A DNA stretch of 64,000 bases from CAZLYK01 sp964563495 (GCA_964563495.1 CAZLYK010000002.1:1-64000), one strand, 5' to 3'; positions 48,579 to 62,471 are shown, numbered from the stretch's first letter. Notes: a model not told the origin generated them from the letters alone. A program made the numbers and translations.

Positions 48579-48749
48579 TTAAGCTCTTTTAAGCAGTGTC
48601 GCAATTACCAAAAGAATGAATCCAATCGCAAGTAATGGGAATGAGTATGGAGAAACGCTTGGAATTTTTATCAGGTACGACAGGATACCGAGTCCGCCGA
48701 TGATCACGGCTATCAACCATAATGACTGAGTCGGGGCATTGAGTTTCAT
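48579..48749 (-). CDS. 56-residue two-helix membrane protein
   Basis: A small gene with a good ribosome-binding site (AGAGGAG, 7 bases before the ATG at 48749). The protein is MKLNAPTQSLWLIAVIIGG at its N-terminus, with helix 1 at about residues 10-27, a short IKIPSVSPYSFP loop and helix 2 at about 38-54, ending KRA. The pattern matches small conserved inner-membrane proteins of unknown function seen in Acidobacteriota and related phyla, but I cannot name a family. It lies downstream of the radical SAM gene on the same strand, after a strong hairpin. Confidence 0.7.
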   Translation of the reverse strand: MKLNAPTQSLWLIAVIIGGLGILSYLIKIPSVSPYSFPLLAIGFILLVIATLLKRA

Positions 48750-48800
48750 TTAGGGCTCCTCTCTGCGATTGATGTAATGGCTCAATTGGCAACCACCAGG

Positions 48801-48837
48801 CGCGGAGACGGGGTGATTCAATCACCCCGTCTCCGCG
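48801..48837 (-). terminator. Strong hairpin after the radical SAM gene
   Basis: A perfect 17-bp stem (48801-48817 with 48821-48837) with a 3-base loop. It lacks a T-run, so it may protect a 3' end or slow polymerase rather than terminate on its own. It lies between the radical SAM stop and the small membrane protein gene. Confidence 0.55.
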
Positions 48838-48884
48838 TCCTCTTGCCAGACAAAACTTAAGCAATACCACCTGATCCGGGTCGA

Positions 48885-50918
<2,034 letters not shown>

Positions 50919-50945
50919 AATGTTTTGGGTCCTTTTAATACGTTG

Positions 50946-50973
50946 ATTGTACTTCAGTGCGAGTTACGCTCAA
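50946..50973 (-). promoter_or_regulatory. Promoter of the radical SAM gene
   Basis: On the minus strand TTGAGC (50973-50968), a 16-bp spacer and TACAAT (50951-50946), placing the start about 20 bases before the ATG at 50918. A palindrome GGTATATATACC lies upstream at 51094-51105. Otherwise 50,974-51,512 shows nothing I can support as a gene. Confidence 0.55.
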
Positions 50974-51512
50974 ATGAACACACCTTCAACCAGAGTCAAC
51001 CTCAATGCTCAGCTTGACCGCTGCCCAAGGTTGGCCGATCAGTCTTCTTGATTGCTGACTTTGACCGGACTCGACATGAAATTTGGGTATTTGGGTATAT
51101 ATACCTGCTCGCTTAAAACCACTTGCACATTGCGGGCCAGCAATGCCTGTCCGACTGAAAAAATTACACCAAACCCCAATTGATTCGATTAAGTGATGAG
51201 TTTACTTATGTTAAACATTAGCACTTTTATTTCATGCCTGGCTGTTTGTTCGTCTCCCGGCGCTGCTTTGCCGGCGAATGTCGGAGTCTAGTCGCCAATA
51301 GGGCATTTTGGCAATAGTTTCAGTGACAAAATTGAGTCAAAATGAGATAAGCGGTCGGTAATTTATTTAAACTGTATCAAAAAGGCTCATGTATTATTGA
51401 TATCGACAGATAAACGAATCGAAATGACCAACAGAAGGAAAGAGTATTGCAGGATGAAACAAGATCATGTCTGGTCAAATCCTTCTATCTCTTTATTTAA
51501 AAAAGTAATAGC

Positions 51513-51541
51513 TTGAACGAGATCTTTCAATCGCTGATAAT
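51513..51541 (+). promoter_or_regulatory. Promoter of the CpsB-type phosphatase gene
   Basis: TTGAAC (51513-51518), 17 bp and GATAAT (51536-51541); predicted start near 51548, about 50 nt before the ATG at 51598. Confidence 0.6.
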
Positions 51542-51597
51542 AGCCGTTCTCGATCGTGAGACTTGCGATTGAGCAGCCGTTTAGTCAGGAGAAGAGC

Positions 51598-52404
51598 ATG
51601 TCGAAATTAACGGGGATGGTTGACATTCACTGCCATATACTGCCTGAAACAGATGATGGGGCGAGCACGTTGGAAGAATCTGTGGTCATGTGTCAGGCGG
51701 CCGCGGCAGATGGAATCAAGACCATCGTTGCGACTCCGCACATGTTCGACGGGGTGCATGAAACTCCTGATCGCGAGACCATCCGCCGCAAGATCGCCAT
51801 GGTCATGGAAGCGAGTGGTGACTGCGTGGAGATCGTGCCCGGAGGAGAAGTTCGATACAGTTATGAGATCTTTCAAGAAGCGCACGTCGCCGACACGAGG
51901 ATCAAGCTCAACGGTTCTGCCTATATGCTGCTCGAATTCCCGTTTCAGGCCGTGCCGCCGAACATTGAGATGACGATCTTTCAGATTCTCAATGCCGGGA
52001 TCACGCCGGTCATCGCCCACCCGGAACGTAACAAGCGGATACAGGATCATCCCAGGATTCTGGTCGATCTGATCGAGCGCGGCGCATATGCGCAGCTCGA
52101 CGCGGGGAGTTTGACGAAGAGTTTCGGACCCGAGGCTTACCACGCGGCCAGGCGCATGGTGCAGGCCGGGCTGGCGCACTTTATCGCCACCGACGCCCAC
52201 CATCAGGACCGCCGGCGTCCGGTGCTTTCGACGGCTTATCAGATCGCCGCCGAGTGGGGCGGTGAAGAGTATGCTCGGGCCATGGTTGAAACCAACCCGG
52301 AAGCGCTGGTCAGGGATCGTAGTATCCCTTACCAGCCGGATCCGGATGTCGACGCTCTGCTCGGGAGGAAGCGAAAGAAGAGCTGGTTCGCTTTCTGGAA
52401 GTAG
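51598..52404 (+). CDS. CpsB/YwqE-type tyrosine-protein phosphatase (PHP fold)
   Basis: A 268-residue PHP-domain protein whose start at 51598 follows AGGAG. The metal-binding motif DIHCHILPETDDGAS opens the protein, with VATPHMFDG, VIAHPERNKRI and FIATDAHHQDRR later. These are the metal ligands of manganese-dependent bacterial tyrosine phosphatases that dephosphorylate the BY-kinase controlling capsule or exopolysaccharide export. No polysaccharide or BY-kinase genes are adjacent, so its partner is elsewhere. Confidence 0.92.
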   Translation: MSKLTGMVDIHCHILPETDDGASTLEESVVMCQAAAADGIKTIVATPHMFDGVHETPDRETIRRKIAMVMEASGDCVEIVPGGEVRYSYEIFQEAHVADTRIKLNGSAYMLLEFPFQAVPPNIEMTIFQILNAGITPVIAHPERNKRIQDHPRILVDLIERGAYAQLDAGSLTKSFGPEAYHAARRMVQAGLAHFIATDAHHQDRRRPVLSTAYQIAAEWGGEEYARAMVETNPEALVRDRSIPYQPDPDVDALLGRKRKKSWFAFWK

Positions 52405-52443
52405 TGAATGTAGTAATCACCGCGATGTTCATTTGAATGAGAG

Positions 52444-52483
52444 GAAAATAGACAGGATTACAGCTGTAATCCTGTCTATTTTC
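52444..52483. repeat. ACAGGATT-family palindrome, copy 9 (perfect, no spacer)
   Basis: A perfect 40-bp palindrome centred on CAGCTG, arms GAAAATAGACAGGATTACAG (52444-52463) and its reverse complement (52464-52483). It is the shortest complete copy. Confidence 0.85.
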
Positions 52484-52517
52484 TTCTCTCCTGTTTTTTC
52501 CGTGACTGGAGAAAAAA

Positions 52518-53986
52518 TTGTTTAAGCATATGCTTCGTCCGGCCGTCTATCTTGTGGCGGTCCTATTCTTATCGGCGGGTTTCACCGCCGGCGCCAAACC
52601 GCAATGGCAGCAGGTCAGGCTGAAAAACGGGCTGGAAGTGATTGTGATAGAGAACCGGTCGGTTCCGCTGGTCACGGTCGAGATGGCGGTCAAGAACGGC
52701 GCCTATACTGAATCGCCGGAGTACAACGGCCTCTCGCATCTATACGAGCACATGTTCTTCAAATCCAACGAGCGTTCGCGCGCCGAAGGATATCACGATC
52801 GGGCGTCGGAGCTGGGGATGTTGAGCAATGCCTCGACCCGCGAGGAGGTGGTCAACTATTACACGACCACGGTCAAGATGGGGACGCGCGAAGCCATGCT
52901 CCTCATGCGCGATGCGATCCGCTACCCGCTCTTTGACGAGACGGAGTTTAAGCAGGAGATTCAGGTAGTGCTCGACGAGCTGGCGCAGCATCGCTCCAAC
53001 CCTTTCTTTTATCTGATCAATGCGGTAGATCAAAGACTCTGGTACAAGTATCCTTCACGCAAGAATCCCGGTGGTGATCCGGCGACCGTCAGCCGGGCGA
53101 CGCCCGAAATGATGCGGACGATCCAGCGTAAGTATTACCTGCCGAACAACTCGGCTCTGGTGGTCGCCGGGGATGTCAATGCGCAGGAGATATTTAAATT
53201 AGCCGAAGAGATCTACGGCGACTGGCCGCGGGGTGAAGATCCATTCGTCAAGGATCCGATCCCCCGCCACCCGCCGCTCAGCGGGGATCAGGTTGTCATA
53301 GTCAATCAGCCGGTCAACGCCGCGACGATTCAGATCGGCTATCAGGGGCCTTCGACCGATACCGATGCTCCGGCGACTTATGCGGCCGATGTCTTCTCCT
53401 TTATCCTGCGCCAGCCGAACTCCAAATTCTCGCGCGAGCTGATCGATTCGGGGTTGACGACCGGGACGGCGCTCAACTATTACACTCAGCTCAACGTCGG
53501 TCCGATCACTCTGCTCGCGCAGACAACGCCCGACAAGCTGAAGGACGCGGTCAAGGCGATCAATCAACAGATCGCCCTTTTCGACTCGCCCGATTATTTC
53601 ACCGACGAAGAGCTGGAGAGCGCAAAGACCCTGCTCGATGTCAACGAGGTTTACAGCCGCGAAAAACCTTCCGAATACGCTCACACGGTCAGTTTCTGGT
53701 GGGCCAGCTCGGGGCTCGATTACTACGCGACCTACGTCGAGAACCTGCGCAAGGTGACGCGCGCCGATATCAAACGTTACGTCGACAAATACATCAGGCA
53801 CAAGCCGGGCGTCGTCGCCGTGCTGATTTCGGAATCCGATCAGAAACGGATCGGCCTGACCACAGAGGACCTCAAGGTCAGACCGGCTCTTCCGGGCGCC
53901 GCCGCCGGACCGGCGTCGGTTAAGCCGGCTCCAAAACCGGCCGGCAAAAAGCCGGCCGCCGCCAAGCAGCGTAGAAAGATCAATCA

Positions 53987-53990
<4 letters not shown>
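52518..53990 (+). CDS. M16 zinc metalloprotease, catalytic subunit
   Basis: A 490-residue exported protein with signal peptide (LVAVLFLSAGFTAG). The inverted zinc motif HxxEH is present as H74-LYE-H78 in GLSHLYEHMFFK, with the distal Glu in the EIQVVLDEL helix. The C-terminal M16 half and a Lys/Pro/Ala-rich tail follow. The start is TTG with GGAG upstream; an ATG four codons on is an alternative. The next gene overlaps by 4 bases (ATGA) and encodes the partner. The pair should degrade peptides in the periplasm. Confidence 0.94.
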
Positions 53991-55351
<1,361 letters not shown>

Positions 55352-55360
55352 GAGCCATCC

Positions 55361-55411
55361 AATAGGGCAGGATTGACGAGGCTGACTTAGGTCTCGTTAA
55401 TCCTGTCTATT
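55361..55411. repeat. ACAGGATT-family inverted repeat, copy 10 (imperfect)
   Basis: AATAGGGCAGGATTGACGAG faces CTCGTTAATCCTGTCTATT across a 12-bp spacer, with a few mismatches. It lies 9 bp after a stop codon. Confidence 0.75.
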
Positions 55412-55450
55412 CGATTATTTGATTGACTAACGCGCGGCAAGGTTCTAAAA

Positions 55451-57970
55451 ATGCAGTATCGTTGCCTGATCTTGTCACCCGGAAAAAGCGAAATCATCCG
55501 TGCCTCGGGTTTTGATCTGAAATCTATGCCACAAGAGACATCCAAGCACCGGGAGGTGTTAGCCGCGATCGAGAGCGTCGGCGCGATCGCCGATCTGACC
55601 GCAAAAAATGATGGGCATTACGAATACGAGCTGGATCTGGAAGTGATTGTCTATGGCCGGAATTACAACGGCAAGAGAGTCGGGCCGTATGTTCGGTTGC
55701 TGACCTATGCGCCGGGCGAAGAGATCGTTCGTGAAGGCGATTGGGGGGGCAACACCTTCTATATTCTGGTATCGGGCAAGGCCGATGTTCTGGTGCGAAA
55801 CAACGGCCAACTGAATAAGGTATCGGAGATTCCGGAAGGGTTGCAGTTCGGCGAGATGTCGGTCCTGGCCGGCGTCCCGCGCGCGGCGACTGTCCGTGCT
55901 CCGCTCGACCGGCCGGTCCAGGTGCTCGAGGTGCAGAGGCCGGCGCTGAGATTGCTCCGCAAACTGCCTAAGTTCGGAGAGGCCCTCGATGCAACCTATC
56001 GCCGACACGGTCGGGCGGCGACAATCCAGGATATCAAAGCGGCGACACAGCTCAGCGACGAGGCGATCAACCAGCTCGAAGCGATCTCGAAATTCCGGAT
56101 CTTCTCAAAAAACCACGTTCTTTTCCGCGCCGGTGAATCGATCAGCAAGCTCTATGTCCTCAAATCCGGATGGGCGCGTTTGACGCCTCGGACACATGTC
56201 ACGCACATAGCGATCGCCGAGGGTGAGAGTCGAAACTGGAATGCCCGGGCGAGCGCGACCTATGTCGGGCCATCGCACTGTTTCGGGGTCGAAGCGGTGA
56301 CCAAAGACAGCGAATGGGAGCAGACGGGGACACTGCTCGTCCGGTCGGAAGTGCTTGAAATTTCGCTCCACAAGCTGCGCCAATATCCCGAGCTGCGTGA
56401 GACTCTGCTGCTGGCCTTTTCCGGCATGGCCACTGCGCGTGACCTGACGCAGAGCCGCCAGCCTCTGCCGATCGCCAAGGCTCAGGAGGATTTGATCGAG
56501 ACGGGATTGGTCGATGCGACCAATCTGCTGGTCATGGACATGGATTTGTGCGTCCGGTGCGGCAACTGTTCGATGGCGTGCCACCAGGTTCACGGGCAAT
56601 CACGGTTATTGCGACGCGGAATTCATCTGACCAGGCCGGTCACGCTCAAGACGAGTTCGGGTTTTCAGAGCCTGCTCGCGCCGGCGGTCTGTCTGCATTG
56701 CAAAGATCCCGAATGCCTGACCGGCTGCCCGACCGGGGCGATTGGCCGGTTCCCGGACGGGCAGGTGGACATCGATCCGAAGACGTGCATCGGATGCGCG
56801 GATTGTGCGACTCAGTGCCCGTACAACGCCATCTCCATGGTTCCGCGCAAGCCTCGGCCGGAAGCCGCGGTGCGGGGCTGGCGAAACTGGCTCAGACTCT
56901 CGCCCGAGCCATTGCCGCCGGCGGTCGAGCAGACCGAAGATCTGCTGGCGGTCAAATGCAATCTCTGTCTGGGAACCCCCCTCAACCCCGAAGGGAGTCG
57001 TCAGCATGCTTACAGTTGTGAGGAGAACTGCCCGACGGGGGCCCTGCTGCGAGTCGATCCAAAGGTCTATTTCTCCGAGATCAGGCATATCGAGGGAGTG
57101 ATCTTCCGCGATGAGACGCACGCCATCGTTCGTCACACCTCGCATAAAGATTTCGGCAAACAGGTGATGCACGCGGTCGGCCTGATCGTGACACTGGTCC
57201 TGACCGGGCTGACCATCCTCGGTTTGATCAACTACGGTTTGGAGTCCCCGCTCATCGGCAGCTGGCTCGATCTGCGGTGGCTGACAGGCATAGTTGGGCT
57301 GATCGGGATCGCCGGGGTTATGGCCTATCCGGTCCGCCGAAAGATCTACCGGCGCCGCTCCGGCCCTTTGCGCTACTGGATGCTGGTCCACAGCTACCTG
57401 GGCGTGATCGCCGGAATCCTGCTCTTGATCCACGGCGGCTCCCGCTCCGGCGGAGCCCTGACCACGGCTTTGATGATCTCGTTCGATCTGGTCATTCTGA
57501 CGGGGTTGTTTGGCATTCTGATCTATTACCTGGGGCCGAGGATGCTGACCAGGATTGAAGGACAACCGCTCTTGATCGAGGATCTGACAGCTCGCCGCGA
57601 GGAGCTCAGTCGCGAGCTGGGAGAGGCGATGGCGGCCGCATCGCCGAAGGCCAGGGTGCTGATCCAGACCCGCGTCCTACCGCGGGTCTTTTCCCTGTGG
57701 TTTCTCCTCCGTCAGTATCTGAGACGTGAGACGCTCGACGAGCTGACCAGCCAGGCCAATCGCGAGTTCGAACCGGTGGCCGAGGCGCTCTCGGCCTATG
57801 AGCGGGGAAATCTATACAGCTCGGTGGAAAAGGCCGTTACGCTCCGGCGTGTCGATGCGCTGATCTACCTCCATCACTTGTTGAAGCTCTGGTTGGCGCC
57901 GCACGTTCTGTTCACCTCGCTCATGCTGGCGTTAATGATCGTCCACCTGATTCAGGTAATCTATTTCTAG
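55451..57970 (+). CDS. Membrane Fe-S protein with two cyclic-nucleotide-binding domains
   Basis: An 839-residue protein with an unusual domain chain. Residues 76-185 are a CRP-like nucleotide-binding domain with an intact phosphate cassette (FGEMSVLAGVPRAATVRA, 133-150). Residues 214-330 are a second such domain with a degenerate cassette. A ferredoxin-like region with at least four cysteine groups follows (CVRCGNCSMAC 367-377, CLHCKDPECLTGC 414-426, CIGCADCATQC 446-456, CNLCLG and CEENC 503-527). The C-terminal part has membrane helices (about 573-594, 609-625, 642-662, 675-694, 810-837) with His residues in or near helices (574, 647, 661) that could bind haem b. I infer nucleotide-controlled electron transfer to or from the quinone pool. 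TTGACT-17-TAAAAA runs into the ATG, so a start at Met26 (55526) is possible. Confidence 0.88.
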   Translation: MQYRCLILSPGKSEIIRASGFDLKSMPQETSKHREVLAAIESVGAIADLTAKNDGHYEYELDLEVIVYGRNYNGKRVGPYVRLLTYAPGEEIVREGDWGGNTFYILVSGKADVLVRNNGQLNKVSEIPEGLQFGEMSVLAGVPRAATVRAPLDRPVQVLEVQRPALRLLRKLPKFGEALDATYRRHGRAATIQDIKAATQLSDEAINQLEAISKFRIFSKNHVLFRAGESISKLYVLKSGWARLTPRTHVTHIAIAEGESRNWNARASATYVGPSHCFGVEAVTKDSEWEQTGTLLVRSEVLEISLHKLRQYPELRETLLLAFSGMATARDLTQSRQPLPIAKAQEDLIETGLVDATNLLVMDMDLCVRCGNCSMACHQVHGQSRLLRRGIHLTRPVTLKTSSGFQSLLAPAVCLHCKDPECLTGCPTGAIGRFPDGQVDIDPKTCIGCADCATQCPYNAISMVPRKPRPEAAVRGWRNWLRLSPEPLPPAVEQTEDLLAVKCNLCLGTPLNPEGSRQHAYSCEENCPTGALLRVDPKVYFSEIRHIEGVIFRDETHAIVRHTSHKDFGKQVMHAVGLIVTLVLTGLTILGLINYGLESPLIGSWLDLRWLTGIVGLIGIAGVMAYPVRRKIYRRRSGPLRYWMLVHSYLGVIAGILLLIHGGSRSGGALTTALMISFDLVILTGLFGILIYYLGPRMLTRIEGQPLLIEDLTARREELSRELGEAMAAASPKARVLIQTRVLPRVFSLWFLLRQYLRRETLDELTSQANREFEPVAEALSAYERGNLYSSVEKAVTLRRVDALIYLHHLLKLWLAPHVLFTSLMLALMIVHLIQVIYF

Positions 57971-58024
57971 GCGAGGTAGGAAGCGGCGGGGTTGAGTCCG
58001 GACTCTTCCCGGTTTCTCGTTGAT

Positions 58025-59524
58025 ATGAGCAAGTTCATCGTTAACCGCAAAGACCTCAATCTCGATCCGGTGGTGATCGAAAGTGAGGGCCTGACCGTCG
58101 GGCGATTGAGCGGCAACGACCTTGCGCTCAATCACCCGACGGTTTCGCGGACGCACGCCGGAATCAAGGAGATCAACGGCGATTATTGGATCTTCAACCT
58201 CTCGGAAGCCAATGGCACGCTGCTCAATGGCGAGCAGATCGAGCAGACTCCGCTGGCCGATGGGGATCTGATCCAGATCGGTTCGTTCTTCCTCTATCCC
58301 AAATACATCACTGATGGCTTGCAGCTCGATATCGAGCTCTCGGTCAAACCCCTTCCGGTCGAGGCGACCAGTAGCGGTCAACTCCAGCTGCCGGCGGAAG
58401 AGAGGAGGACGGTCAGGCTGGATTTGGGACAACTGGCTCAGCTTCAGCGGACAAAGACCACGCCCCAGGGCACTCGCCGCCTGAGCGGAACGGGGATGCT
58501 GACGGGGCGCCTCAAACCCGACGATGCGCTGGCGTTGAAGATCTTCTGGGAGAAACGCAGACGCGAGGCCGGTAAGATGGCGACCGATTCACCACTCAAG
58601 CCGCGGGCGAACCGGCGATCGGGCAAAGCGCAGTTCAACTGGTCTCCGACGCTCGATTTGCAATGGCCCTGGCCGCGTGCGCTCTTCGTCTGGGGAGCAT
58701 TGATTGTGACGGTTCTGGCAGTCTTAGCGACGGTTGCTTTCAAAGACGCATATTCGCCGGGAGCGCTCTCACTGGCCCACGCGCGAGGCGATCTTTCGAT
58801 CGATCCGGCGATCGCCAGAGCCGCCAACTCGGCCTCGTGCACCACCTGTCACGCGGTCAGGACGCCGATGAATCAAAACTGCGCAACCTGCCATACTACT
58901 TCAGCTTTTCATTCCGGGGTCTCGGATAAACACCTCAAGGCGGGGCTCAACTGCGTCGATTGTCATAGCGAACACCATGGTCGCGGTTTTCGGCCGGCGC
59001 TGGTGGCCGACTTAGCCTGTCTCAACTGCCATCGCGATGGCAGCGGCGTGGTTTCACCCGTCAACGGCCGGGCGCTCAAGACGCCGCACGGCGGAACATT
59101 CGGTTATCCGGTGACCGATGGCCGCTGGTCCTGGGGCGGCATTTCGCAGGCCGAATGGGAGCGCAAGGAGCTTCCCGGTTCGACCTCGCAATTCAGCCTC
59201 AAAGAGCAGTTTCACCTGGTTCACGTCGGCGGACGACAGCAGGGCCGCAGTCAATGCACCGATTGTCACACGGCGGGGTTCGAAGGCGCCTCATTGACCA
59301 ATGGAGTCCGCCAATCCTGCGGCAATTGTCACGGCGTCAACGCAACTGCAGCCGAACTTCAGGCATCAAACGCCCGGCTCGCATTTGCCGATCGGGCGTT
59401 TGGAGGACAATCCGGCGCGGCGGTTCGCGGCCCACTCTGCGTCTCCTGCCATTCACAGCACGGCGAGGAGAAAGATCTTCGCACGAGCCTGAGGAGAATG
59501 GAGGACAGGCTCCGGAGCCGGTGA
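58025..59524 (+). CDS. FHA domain - membrane helix - heptahaem cytochrome c
   Basis: A 499-residue protein. Residues about 15-85 are a forkhead-associated domain with the phosphothreonine-binding set (GRLSGNDLAL, VSRTHAGI, NGTLLNG). A 130-residue linker leads to one membrane helix (LFVWGALIVTVLAVLATVAF, about 220-239), then seven c-type haem motifs: CTTCH, CATCH, CVDCH, CLNCH, CTDCH, CGNCH and CVSCH. The FHA part should be cytosolic and the haem part periplasmic, linking phosphorylation to extracytoplasmic electron transfer. A TTG at 57992 would add 11 residues; the ATG is chosen because the FHA fold starts there. It lies 54 bp after the Fe-S membrane protein. Confidence 0.9.
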   Translation: MSKFIVNRKDLNLDPVVIESEGLTVGRLSGNDLALNHPTVSRTHAGIKEINGDYWIFNLSEANGTLLNGEQIEQTPLADGDLIQIGSFFLYPKYITDGLQLDIELSVKPLPVEATSSGQLQLPAEERRTVRLDLGQLAQLQRTKTTPQGTRRLSGTGMLTGRLKPDDALALKIFWEKRRREAGKMATDSPLKPRANRRSGKAQFNWSPTLDLQWPWPRALFVWGALIVTVLAVLATVAFKDAYSPGALSLAHARGDLSIDPAIARAANSASCTTCHAVRTPMNQNCATCHTTSAFHSGVSDKHLKAGLNCVDCHSEHHGRGFRPALVADLACLNCHRDGSGVVSPVNGRALKTPHGGTFGYPVTDGRWSWGGISQAEWERKELPGSTSQFSLKEQFHLVHVGGRQQGRSQCTDCHTAGFEGASLTNGVRQSCGNCHGVNATAAELQASNARLAFADRAFGGQSGAAVRGPLCVSCHSQHGEEKDLRTSLRRMEDRLRSR

Positions 59525-59564
59525 AAAAAAAGGGAGTCGCATGGGGACGCCCTCAAACAATAGG

Positions 59565-59600
59565 CCATTACTCCCGAGCGCTTGCGCTCGGGAGTAATGG
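59565..59600 (+). promoter_or_regulatory. Hairpin immediately before the ClpX-like gene's ribosome-binding site
   Basis: CCATTACTCCCGAGCG (59565-59580), loop CTTG, and the exact reverse complement (59585-59600) form a 16-bp perfect stem. AGAGGAGG starts one base later. It could insulate the gene from upstream transcription or modulate access of ribosomes. Confidence 0.6.
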
Positions 59601-59613
59601 CAGAGGAGGCAGC

Positions 59614-60756
<1,143 letters not shown>

Positions 60757-60806
60757 AAAAACCGAGACGATTAACCGGGTCAGTACTCTCTTAAGCTAGC
60801 TGGACT

Positions 60807-62471
60807 ATGAGGCGATCTCAGCTGATCATCACGGCCGTCTTTCTCTCCCTGCTGCTCGTTATAGGTTTCGCCCCAGGTGCGCCGATCAGCTACGGGGGTG
60901 TGCCGGGGGCGGGATGGGCCGCCCTGGTTTTTTTCGGTCTCTTCGTCGGCGTGGCGCTGGTCGTGATCGATACCAGGCAACGGCGCGGACGGATTATGCA
61001 GGCGATGGCCAGGGCCGAAATCGAATCCAATCCCGACAAGCCGCAGCCGGTGCGGGTTACGCCGCCGATGCAGGATCCGACGGGCCCGTCATATCCACAC
61101 CCCATCATCAATATTGCGACCTGTATTGGTTGTCACGCCTGCGTCGACGCCTGCCCTCACGACGTGCTGGCGATCGTCAACGGGAAGGCCACCCCGATCG
61201 CTGTCGAGCAGTGCATGGAAGACACAAGCTGTCAGGTCGAGTGCCCGACCGTCCCCAAGTCCTGCATCGTCGTCAACTCGACCAAAAAGATCCCCGAACG
61301 CAAAGTACCCAAACGCAACCAGAAGTTTATGACCAATGTCCCCGGCATCTATTTGATCGGTGATGTTTCGGGGGTGCCGCTGATCAAAAACGCGATCAAC
61401 GAGGGAGGCGCGGTCGTCGATTACGTAGTTGAGGATTTGAAGAAGGTCGGTGCCAACGGCCGGGTCGATTACGACCTGGCGATTATCGGGATCGGCCCGG
61501 CCGGCCTCTCAGCCGCCGCCCTGGCCAGGCAGCGAGGTTTGAGTTACGTCGCGATTGAACAGGATCAGGTCGTCGCCACAATCCAGCAGACCTATCAGGC
61601 CGGCAAATACGTCTACTTCAATCCGACCGATCAGCCGGTCAAGGGCGGCATCAGGCTGGACGGCTCTGGAGCCTCCAAGGAATCGATGATCGCTTCGTGG
61701 ATGGAGACAGTCATCTCGAATGGCCTGACCATCAATGAATATGAGGTCTGCAAAACCGTGAGGGCGGATGGCGACGAATTTATCGTCGAGACCGAGCAGG
61801 ATAAATTGAAGCGGCGCATGCAATATCGCGTGCGTCGCGTCATCCTGGCGATCGGCAACCGCGGCACTCCCATGCGACTGAATGTTCCCGGGGAAGATCT
61901 GAAGGTCTTCGTCTCGTCGCCAGAGCCCGTCTATCCTGCCGCTTGCCCCGGCTGCGGAATCCCGCGAGTCGGTGAGGACAAGTTCTGCCAGCAATGCGGA
62001 CAGAAGTACGCGGTCCAATTGAGGCCGCCATATGAAGAAGATCGGGTCAAATACAAGTTGACCGACCCCAATCAATACCGGGGCAAACATCTGATCGTCG
62101 TCGGGGCGGGGAATTCCGCGGTCGAGGCGGCAATCGATCTGGCGGCACTGCGATCCGAAGACGGCACACGAATTACCGGCTGGCGTGAAAATACAGTCTC
62201 GCTCGTCGTTCGCAGCAACTTCAAAGGCGATCTCAAACTCGGCAACAAGATGCTGGTCTATGAATGCATCGACGAAGGCAGAATCCAGGTCTACTTCGGC
62301 CAGGCGGTTAAAGAAATTACCCCGAATCAGGTTGCCTTGATGAACGCCCAGGAGCGCGACCCCCGCAATGCCGCAGAGACCGCTAGAATCAGAAATGACT
62401 ACCTCTTCGCCCTCATCGGTGGAGAAAAGCCTACCAGGTTTTTGGAAAGCATCGGGATTAAAATCGGCTGA
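60807..62471 (+). CDS. Membrane-anchored Fe-S / FAD-NAD(P) oxidoreductase, YpdA/TrxB-like
   Basis: A 554-residue protein. Two N-terminal membrane helices (about 7-24 and 36-55) are followed by a ferredoxin-like cluster region (CIGCHACVDAC 106-116, CMEDTSCQVEC 136-146). Next comes NVPGIYLIGDVSG (178-190), a motif that normally closes the FAD domain of thioredoxin-reductase-like enzymes but here precedes the FAD dinucleotide motif IIGIGPAGLSAAALA (226-240). A zinc-ribbon-like CPGCG...CQQCG insertion (about 374-393) and an NAD(P) motif IVVGAGNSAVEAA follow. The order suggests a rearranged flavoprotein that passes electrons between NAD(P)H and the Fe-S centre. It closes the four-gene cluster. Confidence 0.87.
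   Translation: MRRSQLIITAVFLSLLLVIGFAPGAPISYGGVPGAGWAALVFFGLFVGVALVVIDTRQRRGRIMQAMARAEIESNPDKPQPVRVTPPMQDPTGPSYPHPIINIATCIGCHACVDACPHDVLAIVNGKATPIAVEQCMEDTSCQVECPTVPKSCIVVNSTKKIPERKVPKRNQKFMTNVPGIYLIGDVSGVPLIKNAINEGGAVVDYVVEDLKKVGANGRVDYDLAIIGIGPAGLSAAALARQRGLSYVAIEQDQVVATIQQTYQAGKYVYFNPTDQPVKGGIRLDGSGASKESMIASWMETVISNGLTINEYEVCKTVRADGDEFIVETEQDKLKRRMQYRVRRVILAIGNRGTPMRLNVPGEDLKVFVSSPEPVYPAACPGCGIPRVGEDKFCQQCGQKYAVQLRPPYEEDRVKYKLTDPNQYRGKHLIVVGAGNSAVEAAIDLAALRSEDGTRITGWRENTVSLVVRSNFKGDLKLGNKMLVYECIDEGRIQVYFGQAVKEITPNQVALMNAQERDPRNAAETARIRNDYLFALIGGEKPTRFLESIGIKIG

Noticed and set aside
48589..48870. Minus-strand 93-residue protein
   Set aside because: Arg-rich composition, no ribosome-binding site, and it overlaps in another frame the better-supported 56-residue membrane protein.
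51199..51292. Tiny lipoprotein-like frame ending near 51292 with a LAVC lipobox-like stretch
   Set aside because: Only about 31 codons, no ribosome-binding site and no promoter in the right place.
59155..59613. N-terminal extension of the ClpX-like protein
   Set aside because: It overlaps the cytochrome gene in another frame, and a strong ribosome-binding site precedes the ATG at 59614.
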